DNA of 64,000 nt, taken from Janthinobacterium sp. TB1-E2. Lineage in GTDB: Bacteria > Pseudomonadota > Gammaproteobacteria > Burkholderiales > Burkholderiaceae_D. Location: contig NZ_CP142523.1 of NCBI RefSeq assembly GCF_036885605.1, forward strand, positions 372,001 to 436,000. Reading direction: 5' to 3'. Shown piece after piece: positions 40,328 to 49,157 of the stretch (position 1 is the stretch's first letter; every line of letters begins with the position of its first letter). The position numbers and the translations under genes were made by a program. Below the pieces are notes generated by a model. That model worked only from the letters and a program-made list of their open reading frames with translations, was not told the DNA's origin and searched no databases.

Positions 40328-42054
40328 GCAGCAACAAGAACAAGCGCCCCTTGCGTTCGCAATCGTGGTTTGGTGGCGACGACAAGGACAGTTTTATTCA
40401 CCGCAGCTGGATGAAGAACCAGGGCTATCCCAGCGACGCCTTCGATGGCCGTCCCGTCATCGGCATCTGCAATACCTGGTCCGAGCTGACGCCCTGCAAT
40501 GGCCATTTCCGCGACCTGGCCGAGATGGTCAAGCGCGGCGTGCTCGAGGCGGGCGGCTTCCCCGTCGAATTTCCCGTGATGTCGCTGGGCGAGACGAATC
40601 TGCGCCCGACGGCCATGCTGTTCCGTAACCTGGCCAGCATGGATGTCGAGGAATCGATCCGCGCCAACCCGATCGACGGCGTGGTGCTGCTGACGGGCTG
40701 CGACAAGACCACCCCGGCCCTGCTGATGGGCGCGGCCAGCGTGGATTTGCCCACGATCGTGCTGTCGGGCGGCCCCATGCTGAACGGCAATTACCGCGGC
40801 AAGCCGATCGGCTCGGGCACCGACGTGTGGAAGTTTTCCGAAGACGTGCGCGCCGGGCGCATGACCTCGGCCGAATTCAAGCAGGCCGAATCGTGCATGT
40901 CGCGTTCCGCCGGCCACTGCATGACCATGGGCACGGCTTCGACCATGGCCAGCATGGTCGAAGCGCTGGGCGTGACCTTGCCCGGCAACGCGGCCATTCC
41001 CGCCGTCGATGCGCGCCGCAAGCTGCAGGCGCAGCTGACGGGCCGGCGTATCGTCGACATGGTGCATGAAGACCTGAAACTGTCGCAGATCCTCACGCGC
41101 GAAGCGTTTGAAAACGCCATCATGGTCAACGGCGCCATCGGCGGCTCGACCAATGCCGTGATCCATTTGCTGGCCATCGCCGGGCGCATCGGCGTGGATA
41201 TGCGCCTGGGCGACTGGGATCGCCTGGGCCGCGACATTCCCTGCCTGCTGAACCTGATGCCGTCGGGCCAGTACCTGATGGAAGATTTTTACTATGCGGG
41301 CGGCCTGCCCGTGATCATCCGCGACCTGCTGGGCAAATTGCATGGCGAGGCGCTCACCGTCACGGGCGCGACCATGGCCGTCAACGTGGCCGAAGCGGAA
41401 AATTTCAATCCCGAGGTGATCACGCCGCTGGCGCAGCCATTCAAGGACGAAGGCGGCATCGCCGTCCTGCATGGCAACCTGGCCCCGCGCGGCGCCGTCA
41501 TCAAGCCATCGGCGGCCTCGCCCGAGCTGATGCAGCACCGGGGCCGCGCCGTCGTCTTCAACAGCATCGAGCACTACAAAAAGCGCGTCGACGATCCCGC
41601 GCTCGATATCGATGCCAGCTGCGTGATGGTGCTGCAAAATTGCGGCCCGCAGGGCTATCCGGGCATGGCCGAAGTGGGCAATATGGGACTGCCGAAAAAA
41701 CTGCTGGAGCAGGGCGTGCGCGACATGGTGCGCATCTCGGACGCGCGCATGAGCGGCACGGCCTACGGCACGGTGGTGCTGCACGTGGCGCCGGAAGCGG
41801 CCGTGGGCGGGCCGCTGGCCCTGGTGCGCGATGGCGACATGATCGAACTGGACGTGGCGGGACGCCGTTTGCACCTGGACGTCGACGAAGCGGAGCTGGC
41901 GCGCCGGCGCGCCGAGTGGAGCGCCCCGCCGCCGGCCATGAAGGGCGGTTATCAGTCGATGTACATCAAGCACGTGACGCAGGCCGACGAAGGCGCGGAT
42001 CTGGACTTCCTCGTCGGCTGCCGGGGTTCGGCAGTTCCGCGCGAGTCTCATTGA
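40324..42054 (+). CDS. IlvD/Edd-family sugar-acid dehydratase (L-arabinonate / D-galactonate type)
   Basis: 576 residues. RSQSWFGGDDKDSFIHRSWM at the N-terminus and DARMSGTAYGTVVLHVAPEA near the C-terminus match L-arabinonate dehydratase; Fe-S ligand cysteines are in TPCNGH, TGCDKTTPA and SAGHCMTMGTAS. Because the flanking genes are dgoK, a lactonase and a KDPGal aldolase, D-galactonate (or D-fuconate) is a likely substrate here, replacing the enolase-type DgoD. A second paralogue of the xylD gene 7 kb away. Confidence 0.85.
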   Translation: MSSNKNKRPLRSQSWFGGDDKDSFIHRSWMKNQGYPSDAFDGRPVIGICNTWSELTPCNGHFRDLAEMVKRGVLEAGGFPVEFPVMSLGETNLRPTAMLFRNLASMDVEESIRANPIDGVVLLTGCDKTTPALLMGAASVDLPTIVLSGGPMLNGNYRGKPIGSGTDVWKFSEDVRAGRMTSAEFKQAESCMSRSAGHCMTMGTASTMASMVEALGVTLPGNAAIPAVDARRKLQAQLTGRRIVDMVHEDLKLSQILTREAFENAIMVNGAIGGSTNAVIHLLAIAGRIGVDMRLGDWDRLGRDIPCLLNLMPSGQYLMEDFYYAGGLPVIIRDLLGKLHGEALTVTGATMAVNVAEAENFNPEVITPLAQPFKDEGGIAVLHGNLAPRGAVIKPSAASPELMQHRGRAVVFNSIEHYKKRVDDPALDIDASCVMVLQNCGPQGYPGMAEVGNMGLPKKLLEQGVRDMVRISDARMSGTAYGTVVLHVAPEAAVGGPLALVRDGDMIELDVAGRRLHLDVDEAELARRRAEWSAPPPAMKGGYQSMYIKHVTQADEGADLDFLVGCRGSAVPRESH

Positions 42055-42176
42055 TAACGCACGATCAAACCTGCTGCGCGTCGTCATTTGCGGCCTCGAT
42101 GCTCACTGTGCTCAAGCACAGTTGCGCGTCTCGGCCACAACTGACTTCCGCTCGCGACAGTTTTATCATGCGTTAT
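42054..42176. repeat. Interspersed long-hairpin repeat, copy B
   Basis: 123 bases; outer arms ATAACGCACGATCAAAC and GTTTTATCATGCGTTAT pair almost fully. Central stem CTGTGCT/AGCACAG at about 42107-42122. It begins at the last base of the dehydratase stop codon and ends 20 bases before the SMP-30 start. Confidence 0.8.
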
Positions 42177-42196
42177 ACAGAGTTAAAGGAAAAAAA

Positions 42197-43093
42197 ATGA
42201 TGGGGACACAGGCGCAATTACTGGTCGATGCGCAAAACTTCCTGGGCGAGGGCGTGCGCTGGTGCGAACGCAGCGGCCGCGTTATCTGGACGAATATCGA
42301 AGGCTGCCAGCTGCATGCGCTGGTGCTGGCCACGGGCGAGCGCCAGAGCTGGGACATGCCCGAGCGCCTGGCGTGTTTCGCGCTGACGGACAGCGACGAC
42401 GTGCTGCTGCTGGGCCTGGCCTCCGGACTGGCCTGGTTTGACGCGCGCAGCGGGGCCGTCACGCGCTTGCACACGGTGGAGGGCGACTTGCCCATGACGC
42501 GCCTGAACGATGGCCGCTGCGACCGCCAGGGACGCTTTGTCTTCGGCACGCTCGATGAGCGCCCGTGCCGCGATGCGATCGGCAGCTTTTACCGCCTCAA
42601 CCTGGACTTGACCCTGGAGCGCTTGCCGCTGCCGCAGATCGCCATCTCGAACAGCATCTGCTTCAGCGTCGATGGCACGGCCATGTATTTCTGCGATTCG
42701 ATGAAGAGGGCGATCTACCGCTGGGACGATTACCTGGGCGGCGACGCGAGCCGGGTGCGCGTGTTTGCCGTACTCGATCCGGGGCCGGGCGCCGCCGATG
42801 GCGCCACCATTGATGCGGATGACTACCTGTGGAGCGCGCAATGGGGCGCCGGCAGGGTCTTGCGCTTCGCGCCGGACGGCAGCGTCGAGCGCAAGATCAG
42901 CCTGCCCGTTTCACAGCCCAGCTGCGTGAGCCTGGGCGGCCCGCACTACGACGAATTGTTCGTCACGACGGCGCAGGAGAATTTGACCCCGGCCCAGCTG
43001 GCGAGCGAACCTCTGGCCGGCGGATTGTTTCATGCGCGCCAGATGGGCGTGCGCGGTTTGCCGGAAGTGCGCTTTGGCGCCCTGCCGGCCTGA
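42197..43093 (+). CDS. SMP-30/gluconolactonase-family sugar lactonase
   Basis: 298 residues, six-bladed beta-propeller. Metal-ligand positions are present: LGEGVRW (Glu), RLNDGRCDRQGRF (Asn), ISNSICFS (Asn) and DGATIDADDYLWSA (Asp). Hydrolyses an aldonolactone; could serve galactonolactone or xylonolactone, since no other lactonase is in the cluster. Ribosome site AAAGGA, then ATGATG at 42197. Confidence 0.87.
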   Translation: MMGTQAQLLVDAQNFLGEGVRWCERSGRVIWTNIEGCQLHALVLATGERQSWDMPERLACFALTDSDDVLLLGLASGLAWFDARSGAVTRLHTVEGDLPMTRLNDGRCDRQGRFVFGTLDERPCRDAIGSFYRLNLDLTLERLPLPQIAISNSICFSVDGTAMYFCDSMKRAIYRWDDYLGGDASRVRVFAVLDPGPGAADGATIDADDYLWSAQWGAGRVLRFAPDGSVERKISLPVSQPSCVSLGGPHYDELFVTTAQENLTPAQLASEPLAGGLFHARQMGVRGLPEVRFGALPA

Positions 43094-43106
43094 CAGGAGA
43101 GAGCAT

Positions 43107-43760
43107 ATGCAAAAACACACGGTTTTCAATGGCATCCTCGAACGGGGCATGGTCGGCATCGTGCGCGCCGACTCGCCCGATGCGGCGCTGCAGATCGCCG
43201 AGGCGTGCATCGCCGGCGGCATCACGGCGCTGGAAGTGGCGTTCACCACGCCCGACACCCTGGGCGTGCTGCGCACCTTGCGCGAACGCCATGGCCATGA
43301 CGTGCTGCTGGGCGCGGGCACGGTGCTCGATACGGAGACGGCGCGCGCCGCCATCCTGGCCGGCGCCCAGTTCATCATTTCGCCTAGCGTCAACGTGGAC
43401 ACCATCGCGCTGTGCCAGCGCTACCAGGTGCTGTCCATGCCGGGTGCGATGACGCCGACGGAAATCGTCACGGCCCTGCAGGCGGGTGCCGACATCGTCA
43501 AGGTCTTCCCCGCCGAGATGTTCGGCCCCGCCTACATCAAGGCCCTGCGCGCGCCCCTGCCGCAAGCGCCATTGATGCCGACGGGCGGCGTGACGGTGGA
43601 GAACCTCAATGAATGGTTTGCCAGCGGCGCCGTGGCCGTGGGCATCGGTAGCAGCCTCAGTGGCCCGGGCGCCACGGGCGATTACGCGGCCGTGACGGCG
43701 CGCGCGCAGGCTTTCGTGGAGAAGATGGCGGCCGTGCGCAAGGCTAAGTCTTCTGGCTAG
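43107..43760 (+). CDS. dgoA: 2-dehydro-3-deoxy-6-phosphogalactonate aldolase (KDPG/KHG family)
   Basis: 217 residues, class I TIM-barrel aldolase. Schiff-base Lys in DIVKVFPAEMFGP, catalytic Glu in ALEVAFTTP, and MPTGGVTVEN. Splits KDPGal to pyruvate and glyceraldehyde-3-phosphate; KDPG specificity cannot be excluded. The ATG at 43107 has AGGAGAGAG upstream. Last gene of the galactonate set. Confidence 0.88.
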   Translation: MQKHTVFNGILERGMVGIVRADSPDAALQIAEACIAGGITALEVAFTTPDTLGVLRTLRERHGHDVLLGAGTVLDTETARAAILAGAQFIISPSVNVDTIALCQRYQVLSMPGAMTPTEIVTALQAGADIVKVFPAEMFGPAYIKALRAPLPQAPLMPTGGVTVENLNEWFASGAVAVGIGSSLSGPGATGDYAAVTARAQAFVEKMAAVRKAKSSG

Positions 43761-43824
43761 CTCCCGGCGGGACGGGAATCTGCTACGCTAGGCGGGCAAT
43801 GTCGCACGCTTCATAGACCAGAAT

Positions 43825-44247
43825 ATGTCCAACATCGCCCGCATCCTGCAAGACAGCCGCATCATCGCCATCGTCGGCATGTCCGACAAGCCCGAACGCG
43901 CCAGCCATGAAGTGGCCGACTACCTGCTGCGCCATGGCTACCGCGTGCTGCCCGTCAATCCGGCCCTGGCCGGGCGCGATGTGCTGGGGCAGCGCGCCTA
44001 CGCCAATCTGACGGAGGCGGCGGCCGCTGTCGCGCCGGCACGCATCGACATCGTCGACTGCTTCCGCAAATCCGAAGACATCGTGCCCATCGCCGAGGAA
44101 GCCATCGCCGTCAAGGCCGGCTGTCTGTGGCTGCAGCTCGACATCGTCAACGAGCAGGCGGCGCAGCTGGCGCGGGCGGCGGGCCTGGACGTGGTGATGG
44201 ATCACTGCACAAAAATCGAGCACCGCAAGCTGGCGGTGGCGGCATGA
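43825..44247 (+). CDS. CoA-binding domain protein (YccU type)
   Basis: 140 residues, a single Rossmann CoA_binding_2 domain: IAIVGMSDKPERASHEVADY and the VLPVNPALAG segment. Stand-alone versions are of unknown role; they are thought to bind CoA. The TGA overlaps the PPK2 start (ATGA), which ties the two genes together. Confidence 0.85.
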   Translation: MSNIARILQDSRIIAIVGMSDKPERASHEVADYLLRHGYRVLPVNPALAGRDVLGQRAYANLTEAAAAVAPARIDIVDCFRKSEDIVPIAEEAIAVKAGCLWLQLDIVNEQAAQLARAAGLDVVMDHCTKIEHRKLAVAA

Positions 44248-45086
44248 AGGCGCGCACGCAATTTCGCGCCGGCAAGGGCTTCGAGCTGAACGAGGATTTC
44301 GCCGGCAAGCGCCTGCTGGGCGCCGCCACCAAGGCGGCGAACAAGAAGCTGACGCCGGCCCAGTGCAAGGCCATGGACCGCGAGGAAACCGTGGCGCTGA
44401 CGGCGCAGATCGCCGAGTGCCAGAGCATGCTGTACGCGCAGCACAAAAAGAAGGTGCTGCTGGTCTTGCAGGGCATGGATACGTCGGGCAAGGATGGCAC
44501 GGTCAAGGCCATCTTCAGCAACATCAACCCGATGGGCATCCGCGCCATCGCGTTCAAGGGCCCTACCGATATCGAACTGGCGCACGATTACCTGTGGCGC
44601 GTGCACCAGCACGTGCCCGTGAAGGGCGAGATCGCCATCTTCAACCGCAGCCATTACGAAGATGTGCTGATCACGCGCGTGCAGGACATGATCGACAAGG
44701 CCGAATGCCAGCGCCGCTACGCGCAGATCCGCGATTTCGAGCGCATGCTGAGCGAAACGGGCACCGTCATCCTGAAAATCTTCCTGCACATCTCGAAGGA
44801 TGAGCAACGGGGACGGCTGCAGGAGCGGCTTGACGATCCCGACCGCCAGTGGAAGTTCGACCCCAACGATATCGCCCAGCGCAAGAAGTGGGATGGCTAC
44901 CAACGCGCCTATGAAACGGCGATCCGCGAGACGGATGCCGATCACGCGCCGTGGTATGTGGTGCCATCGAACTCCAAGACGCAGCGCAATCTCGTGGTCG
45001 CGTCCCTGCTGCTGGAAACCCTGCAGGGCATGAAGCTGGAATACCCGGCGCCGGACCCGAAACTGTCGTCTTTCAAGGTCGAGTAG
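44244..45086 (+). CDS. ppk2: Polyphosphate kinase 2 family protein
   Basis: Transfers phosphate between polyphosphate and nucleotides. 280 residues; the P-loop-like motif LQGMDTSGKDGT and the second motif NRSHYEDVL with the lid-region arginines identify the family. The TSGKDG form, rather than AAGKGG, and the Q-G-M-D context fit the AMP/ADP-phosphorylating class as recalled, but class assignment is uncertain. The start overlaps the previous stop; an earlier in-frame ATG at 44127 is a shadow. Confidence 0.88.
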   Translation: MKARTQFRAGKGFELNEDFAGKRLLGAATKAANKKLTPAQCKAMDREETVALTAQIAECQSMLYAQHKKKVLLVLQGMDTSGKDGTVKAIFSNINPMGIRAIAFKGPTDIELAHDYLWRVHQHVPVKGEIAIFNRSHYEDVLITRVQDMIDKAECQRRYAQIRDFERMLSETGTVILKIFLHISKDEQRGRLQERLDDPDRQWKFDPNDIAQRKKWDGYQRAYETAIRETDADHAPWYVVPSNSKTQRNLVVASLLLETLQGMKLEYPAPDPKLSSFKVE

Positions 45087-45179
45087 AGCTTGAGCGAGTT
45101 CCGCGCATGCGCCTGCGGAATCGGCCGCGCTGTGGCATAGTATCCCTCGTCGATAATTCAAACCAGACCGGAGATCCAT

Positions 45180-46634
45180 ATGCTGCAGTTGAAAGATCCT
45201 ACCTTGTTGCGTCACCAGGCTTACGTGAATGGAGCCTGGGTCGATGCCGATGGTGGCCAGACGATTAATGTGAACAATCCCGCCACGGGCGAACATATCG
45301 GCACGGTGCCCCTGATGGGCGCAGCCGAGACGCGCCGCGCCATCGAGGCGGCCAATGCCGCTTGGCCCGCCTGGCGCAAGAAGACGGCCAAGGAACGCGC
45401 GGCCGTGCTGCGCCGCTGGCATGACCTGATCCTGGAAAACGCCGATGACCTGGCGCTGATCATGACCACCGAGCAGGGCAAGCCCCTGCCGGAAGCGAAG
45501 GGCGAAGTGCAGTTCGGCGCTTCGTTCATCGAGTGGTTCGCCGAAGAAGGCAAGCGCGTCGCGGGCGAGACCCTGCAGTCGCCATGGCCGGACCGCCGCC
45601 TGGTCGTCACCAAGGAGCCGATCGGCGTGTGCGCCGCCATCACGCCATGGAACTTCCCCGCCGCCATGATCACCCGCAAGGTCGGTCCGGCCCTGGCAGC
45701 CGGCTGCCCGATGGTATTGAAACCGGCGGAAGCAACGCCGTTTTCCGCGCTGGCGCTGGCCGTGCTGGCCGAGCGCGCGGGCGTGCCTGCTGGCGTGTTC
45801 AGCATCGTCACGGGTGCGCCGAAAGACATCGGCGGCGAAATGACGTCGAACCCCATCGTGCGCAAGCTGACGTTTACGGGCTCGACCCAGGTGGGCCGTT
45901 TGCTGGCCGAGCAGTGCGCGCCGACGATCAAGAAACTGTCGCTGGAACTGGGCGGCAATGCGCCGTTCATCGTCTTCGATGACGCCGACCTGGACGCGGC
46001 AGTGGAAGGCGCCATCGCCTCGAAATACCGCAATGCGGGCCAGACCTGCGTCTGCGCCAACCGCCTGTACGTGCAGGACAGCGTATATGACGCGTTTGCC
46101 GACAAGCTGGTGGCGGCAGTGGCCAAGCTGAAGGTCGGCAATGGTATCGAGGCTGGTGTCACGCAAGGCCCGCTGATCGACGTCAAGGCCGTGGCCAAGG
46201 TGGAAGAACACGTGGCCGACGCGCTGGGCAAGGGTGGGCGCCTGCTGGCTGGCGGCAAGCGCCATGCGCTGGGCAATGGCTTCTTCGAGCCGACTATCAT
46301 CGCCGACGTGACGAACGACATGCGCGTGGCCACCGAGGAAACCTTCGGCCCGCTGGCGCCCCTGTTCCGCTTCAAGACGGACGATGAAGTGATCGGCCTG
46401 GCCAACAACACGGAATTCGGCTTGGCTGCCTACTTCTATTCGCGCGACATCGGCCGCATCTGGCGTGTGGCCGAAGGCCTGGAAACGGGCATGGTTGGCG
46501 TGAACACGGGCCTGATCTCGAACGAGATCGCCCCCTTCGGCGGCGTCAAGCAGTCGGGCCTGGGCCGTGAAGGGTCGACCTACGGTATCGAAGATTACCT
46601 GGTCATCAAATACATCTGCATGGGCGGTATCTAG
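45180..46634 (+). CDS. gabD: NADP-dependent succinate-semialdehyde dehydrogenase
   Basis: 484 residues, aldehyde dehydrogenase superfamily. ITPWNFPAAMITRK, LELGGNAPFIVFDDADLD (general-base Glu) and NAGQTCVCANRLYVQD (catalytic Cys) run nearly as in E. coli GabD. Converts succinate semialdehyde to succinate. As the only aldehyde dehydrogenase near the xyl cluster it might also act on 2-ketoglutarate semialdehyde, but its sequence points to GabD. Confidence 0.93.
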   Translation: MLQLKDPTLLRHQAYVNGAWVDADGGQTINVNNPATGEHIGTVPLMGAAETRRAIEAANAAWPAWRKKTAKERAAVLRRWHDLILENADDLALIMTTEQGKPLPEAKGEVQFGASFIEWFAEEGKRVAGETLQSPWPDRRLVVTKEPIGVCAAITPWNFPAAMITRKVGPALAAGCPMVLKPAEATPFSALALAVLAERAGVPAGVFSIVTGAPKDIGGEMTSNPIVRKLTFTGSTQVGRLLAEQCAPTIKKLSLELGGNAPFIVFDDADLDAAVEGAIASKYRNAGQTCVCANRLYVQDSVYDAFADKLVAAVAKLKVGNGIEAGVTQGPLIDVKAVAKVEEHVADALGKGGRLLAGGKRHALGNGFFEPTIIADVTNDMRVATEETFGPLAPLFRFKTDDEVIGLANNTEFGLAAYFYSRDIGRIWRVAEGLETGMVGVNTGLISNEIAPFGGVKQSGLGREGSTYGIEDYLVIKYICMGGI

Positions 46635-46635
46635 A

Positions 46636-46753
46636 ATGCTTGATTAAATCTACTGCGCGGCGCGCTTTCCGGCCTGCGATGCTCACTGTACTAAAGTACA
46701 GCTGCGCTTCTTAGCCAGAAATCGTTGCCGCTCGCTACGATTTTCTCAAGCAT
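46636..46753. repeat. Interspersed long-hairpin repeat, copy C
   Basis: 118 bases; arms ATGCTTGA (46636-46643) and TCAAGCAT (46746-46753) pair, then AAATC with GATTT. Central stem CTGTACT/AGTACAG near 46685-46700. Lies in the convergent gap between gabD and the depolymerase-like gene. Confidence 0.8.
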
Positions 46754-46765
46754 CCGTGACGTCCG

Positions 46766-47905
46766 TTATCGACGGCTGTTGCGAGCAGATCCTAACCTGT
46801 CCAGCATGCCCTTGACCGCTTCCATCTGCGTGCCGCTCTTGCGGTAGAAATCCGGGTCGATCGGATTGATGCTGGTGTAGCCCCAGAAATCCCAGCAGCC
46901 CTTCGGGTTGTACGGGTAGACGGGGCTCGGTTCTGCCTGCGGATACAGCACGATGATCTTGTTGGCGTCCGCTACCTGGTTGTAGCCGGTGCTGGTATAG
47001 AAACGGTCGCCGATGGCCTGCGTCGTTTGCAGGCAGCCGTGGAATACCACGTGCACGCGGCAGCTCTCGCTGCTGCAGGCTTTCGGGATGTAGGCGTAGC
47101 CCGTGTTGTTCATGCTCGAGTAGGCGTTCTGGATGAAGCTGCGCTGGTTGAAGGCGATCAGCTTGCCCGTCAGGGTAGTCGACGACGGCTGCAGATCCGG
47201 GTACAGGTGCTGCAGGATGTCGCGCGCCTGCGTATAGTCGCAGTCGTTGATGAACGGCGACTCCGTCACGGCGCAAGGCTTGTCGGCGTTGCTGTCGGTG
47301 AGGATGGCGTGGCCCGCGCCTAGCGTGTCGATGAAGCGGATCTGCGCCGCCGGCGTACCCGCCAGTTGATAGAATTTCCCCACCTGCTCCACCACCGGCC
47401 GCGTCACGGTCTGGTCTTTCGTTCCGCTGAACAGATATACGCGCTGGCGTTTCAGGTTGGCCGTGTCGTCGATGAGACGCTCGCGCGCAAAATCGTTCGC
47501 CGCGCGCAGCAATTCGCTGGCGACAGGCGGCGCCACCTGCGCGCTGCCCGGGTTCATGCAGGTGCTCAAGGCATTCGTCAGGTAGGGAATGTAGGGGAAG
47601 CGGCCCGGCTGGCCCGAGCAGAAATACGGGCCGCCCGCGATGATGCCGGCGCCCGCCACCGTGGCCGAGTAGGCGACGGCAAACTGCGCCGCCATGAAGC
47701 CGCCCGAGGACAGGCCGGACACCGTGGTCTGGCTCAGGTCAGCCTGGTAGGCGGGCAGGGCGGGGGCATCCTTGGTTGCGGCGGGCTTGACGGCTTTGGC
47801 CGTCGTGGCGGCGTGCGCGCCGCCTGGCGCCAGGATGAGCAGGCTGGCGGCCAGCAGGGCGGTGGTTAGTGTTGTCAGGTGCGCGGTCAGGTGCGGGAAG
47901 GGCAT
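46766..47905 (-). CDS. Secreted PHB-depolymerase-like esterase
   Basis: 379 residues from the ATG at 47905, preceded by TGGAG; signal peptide to about GGAHA. The lipase box is GLSSGGF; SGTKDQTV carries the Asp and GAGHAIL the His. The C-terminal HVVFHGCLQ oxyanion-type segment and the CWDFWGY block recall PHB depolymerases. A longer start at 47989 would add a second hydrophobic stretch and is less likely. Probably degrades PHB or oligomers outside the cytoplasm. Confidence 0.82.
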   Translation of the reverse strand: MPFPHLTAHLTTLTTALLAASLLILAPGGAHAATTAKAVKPAATKDAPALPAYQADLSQTTVSGLSSGGFMAAQFAVAYSATVAGAGIIAGGPYFCSGQPGRFPYIPYLTNALSTCMNPGSAQVAPPVASELLRAANDFARERLIDDTANLKRQRVYLFSGTKDQTVTRPVVEQVGKFYQLAGTPAAQIRFIDTLGAGHAILTDSNADKPCAVTESPFINDCDYTQARDILQHLYPDLQPSSTTLTGKLIAFNQRSFIQNAYSSMNNTGYAYIPKACSSESCRVHVVFHGCLQTTQAIGDRFYTSTGYNQVADANKIIVLYPQAEPSPVYPYNPKGCWDFWGYTSINPIDPDFYRKSGTQMEAVKGMLDRLGSARNSRR

Positions 47906-48073
47906 GGCGGCTCCACAAGGCAGGGAAAGGGACAGGAAGGCCGAGCATAGGTAAAAAAACTGTGCGCTGGGCAAGTACTGCATGGTCATTGATGTCGCTC
48001 AAGCCATCGCTGTTGTTGTCCGTCTTGTACGCACGCGCGGCGTTTGACATAGAATGGTTTTTTCCGTTCAACC

Positions 48074-48679
48074 ATGGTGCCCTTCATGTCCAAGACTCTT
48101 GCCCAGCTGTTTGCATTGACCACCCTTGCCGCCGGCGCCAGCCTGGCCATGCCGGCCCATGCCGCCGACACCGCGCCAGCTGCTGCCGCGCCAGCCGCCT
48201 GCCCGGCCATCCTCAAGCAGACTTTCAACCGCCTGCAGGATGAAGCGCCGCAAAACCTGTGCCAGTACGCGGGCAAGGTCGTGCTGGTGGTCAATACGGC
48301 CAGTTATTGCGGTTTTACCAATCAATATGAAGGGCTCGAGGCGCTGTACGCCAAGTACGGCAGCAAGGGCCTGGTGGTGCTGGGCTTCCCGTCGAACGAT
48401 TTTGGCAAGCAGGAGCCCGGTAACAGCAAGGAAATCGCCGATTTCTGCTACAACACCTATGGCGTGAAGTTCCCGATGTTTTCGAAGTCGGTCGTCTCCG
48501 GCCCCGCGCCGAACCCGCTGTACGTGGACCTGATCAAGCAGACGGGCAAGACCCCGGCCTGGAATTTCCATAAATACCTGATCGACCGCCACGGCAAAGT
48601 GGTGGAAAGCTTCCCCAGCAAGGTGACGCCGGACGACAAGAAACTCGTTGGCGCGGTGGAAAAAGCGCTGGCGCTGTAA
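48074..48679 (+). CDS. Exported glutathione peroxidase
   Basis: About 200 residues with a signal peptide (LFALTTLAAGASLAMPAHAA). Thioredoxin-like fold; peroxidatic Cys in NTASYCGFTNQYEGLE, then GFPSNDFGKQEPG (Gln) and WNFHKYLI (Trp). Cysteine rather than selenocysteine. The start may be 48074 or 48086. Export is unusual for the family, most members of which are cytosolic. Confidence 0.85.
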   Translation: MVPFMSKTLAQLFALTTLAAGASLAMPAHAADTAPAAAAPAACPAILKQTFNRLQDEAPQNLCQYAGKVVLVVNTASYCGFTNQYEGLEALYAKYGSKGLVVLGFPSNDFGKQEPGNSKEIADFCYNTYGVKFPMFSKSVVSGPAPNPLYVDLIKQTGKTPAWNFHKYLIDRHGKVVESFPSKVTPDDKKLVGAVEKALAL

Positions 48680-48692
48680 GTTGCTGATACCC

Positions 48693-48720
48693 AAGCAGGC
48701 TTGAACGCCTGCTTTTTTTT
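48693..48720 (+). terminator. Terminator after the glutathione peroxidase
   Basis: Stem AAGCAGGC/GCCTGCTT (48693-48700, 48707-48714), six-base loop, then six further T. Confidence 0.92.
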
Positions 48721-48794
48721 AATGCCGCGCTTGTCGTCTTGCCATCATTGTCCTAAGCTGGTTGTTCGCGTTTGTCACAACAAAGGAGAACATC

Positions 48795-49157
48795 ATGGCG
48801 TATGTCGATGGATTTGTCGTGCCCGTACCGAAAGCCAAGCTCGATGCCTACCTGGCCATGTCGCGCAGTTGCGGCGCCGTGTGGCGAGAGTACGGCGCGC
48901 TGGAATTTCGCGAATGCGTGGGCGACGATGTCAAGCCGGGCAAGCTGACCTCGTTCCCGCAGGCGGTGGACTTGCAGGATGGCGAAGTGGTGGTGTTTTC
49001 ATGGATCGTGTATGAGTCGCGCGCCAAGCGCGATGAAATCAACGACAAGGTCATGAAAGACCCGCGCCTGGCCGAGATGATGGACCCGGCCAAGCTGCCG
49101 TTCGATGGCAAGCGGATGATCTACGGCGGCTATGAAATGCAGGTGGATATCAAATAA
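48795..49157 (+). CDS. DUF1428 family protein
   Basis: 120 residues. YVDGFVVPVPKAKLDAYLAM at the start and FDGKRMIYGGYE at the end are family hallmarks; a small ferredoxin-like (dimeric alpha-beta barrel) fold is expected. Function unknown. AAAGGAG precedes the ATG. Its last eight bases overlap the end of the convergent pabBC gene. Confidence 0.85.
   Translation: MAYVDGFVVPVPKAKLDAYLAMSRSCGAVWREYGALEFRECVGDDVKPGKLTSFPQAVDLQDGEVVVFSWIVYESRAKRDEINDKVMKDPRLAEMMDPAKLPFDGKRMIYGGYEMQVDIK

Noticed and set aside
45180..46634. 2-ketoglutarate semialdehyde dehydrogenase completing the Weimberg pathway
   Set aside because: The sequence follows E. coli GabD almost throughout and it is separated from the sugar genes by two unrelated genes; a side activity cannot be excluded.
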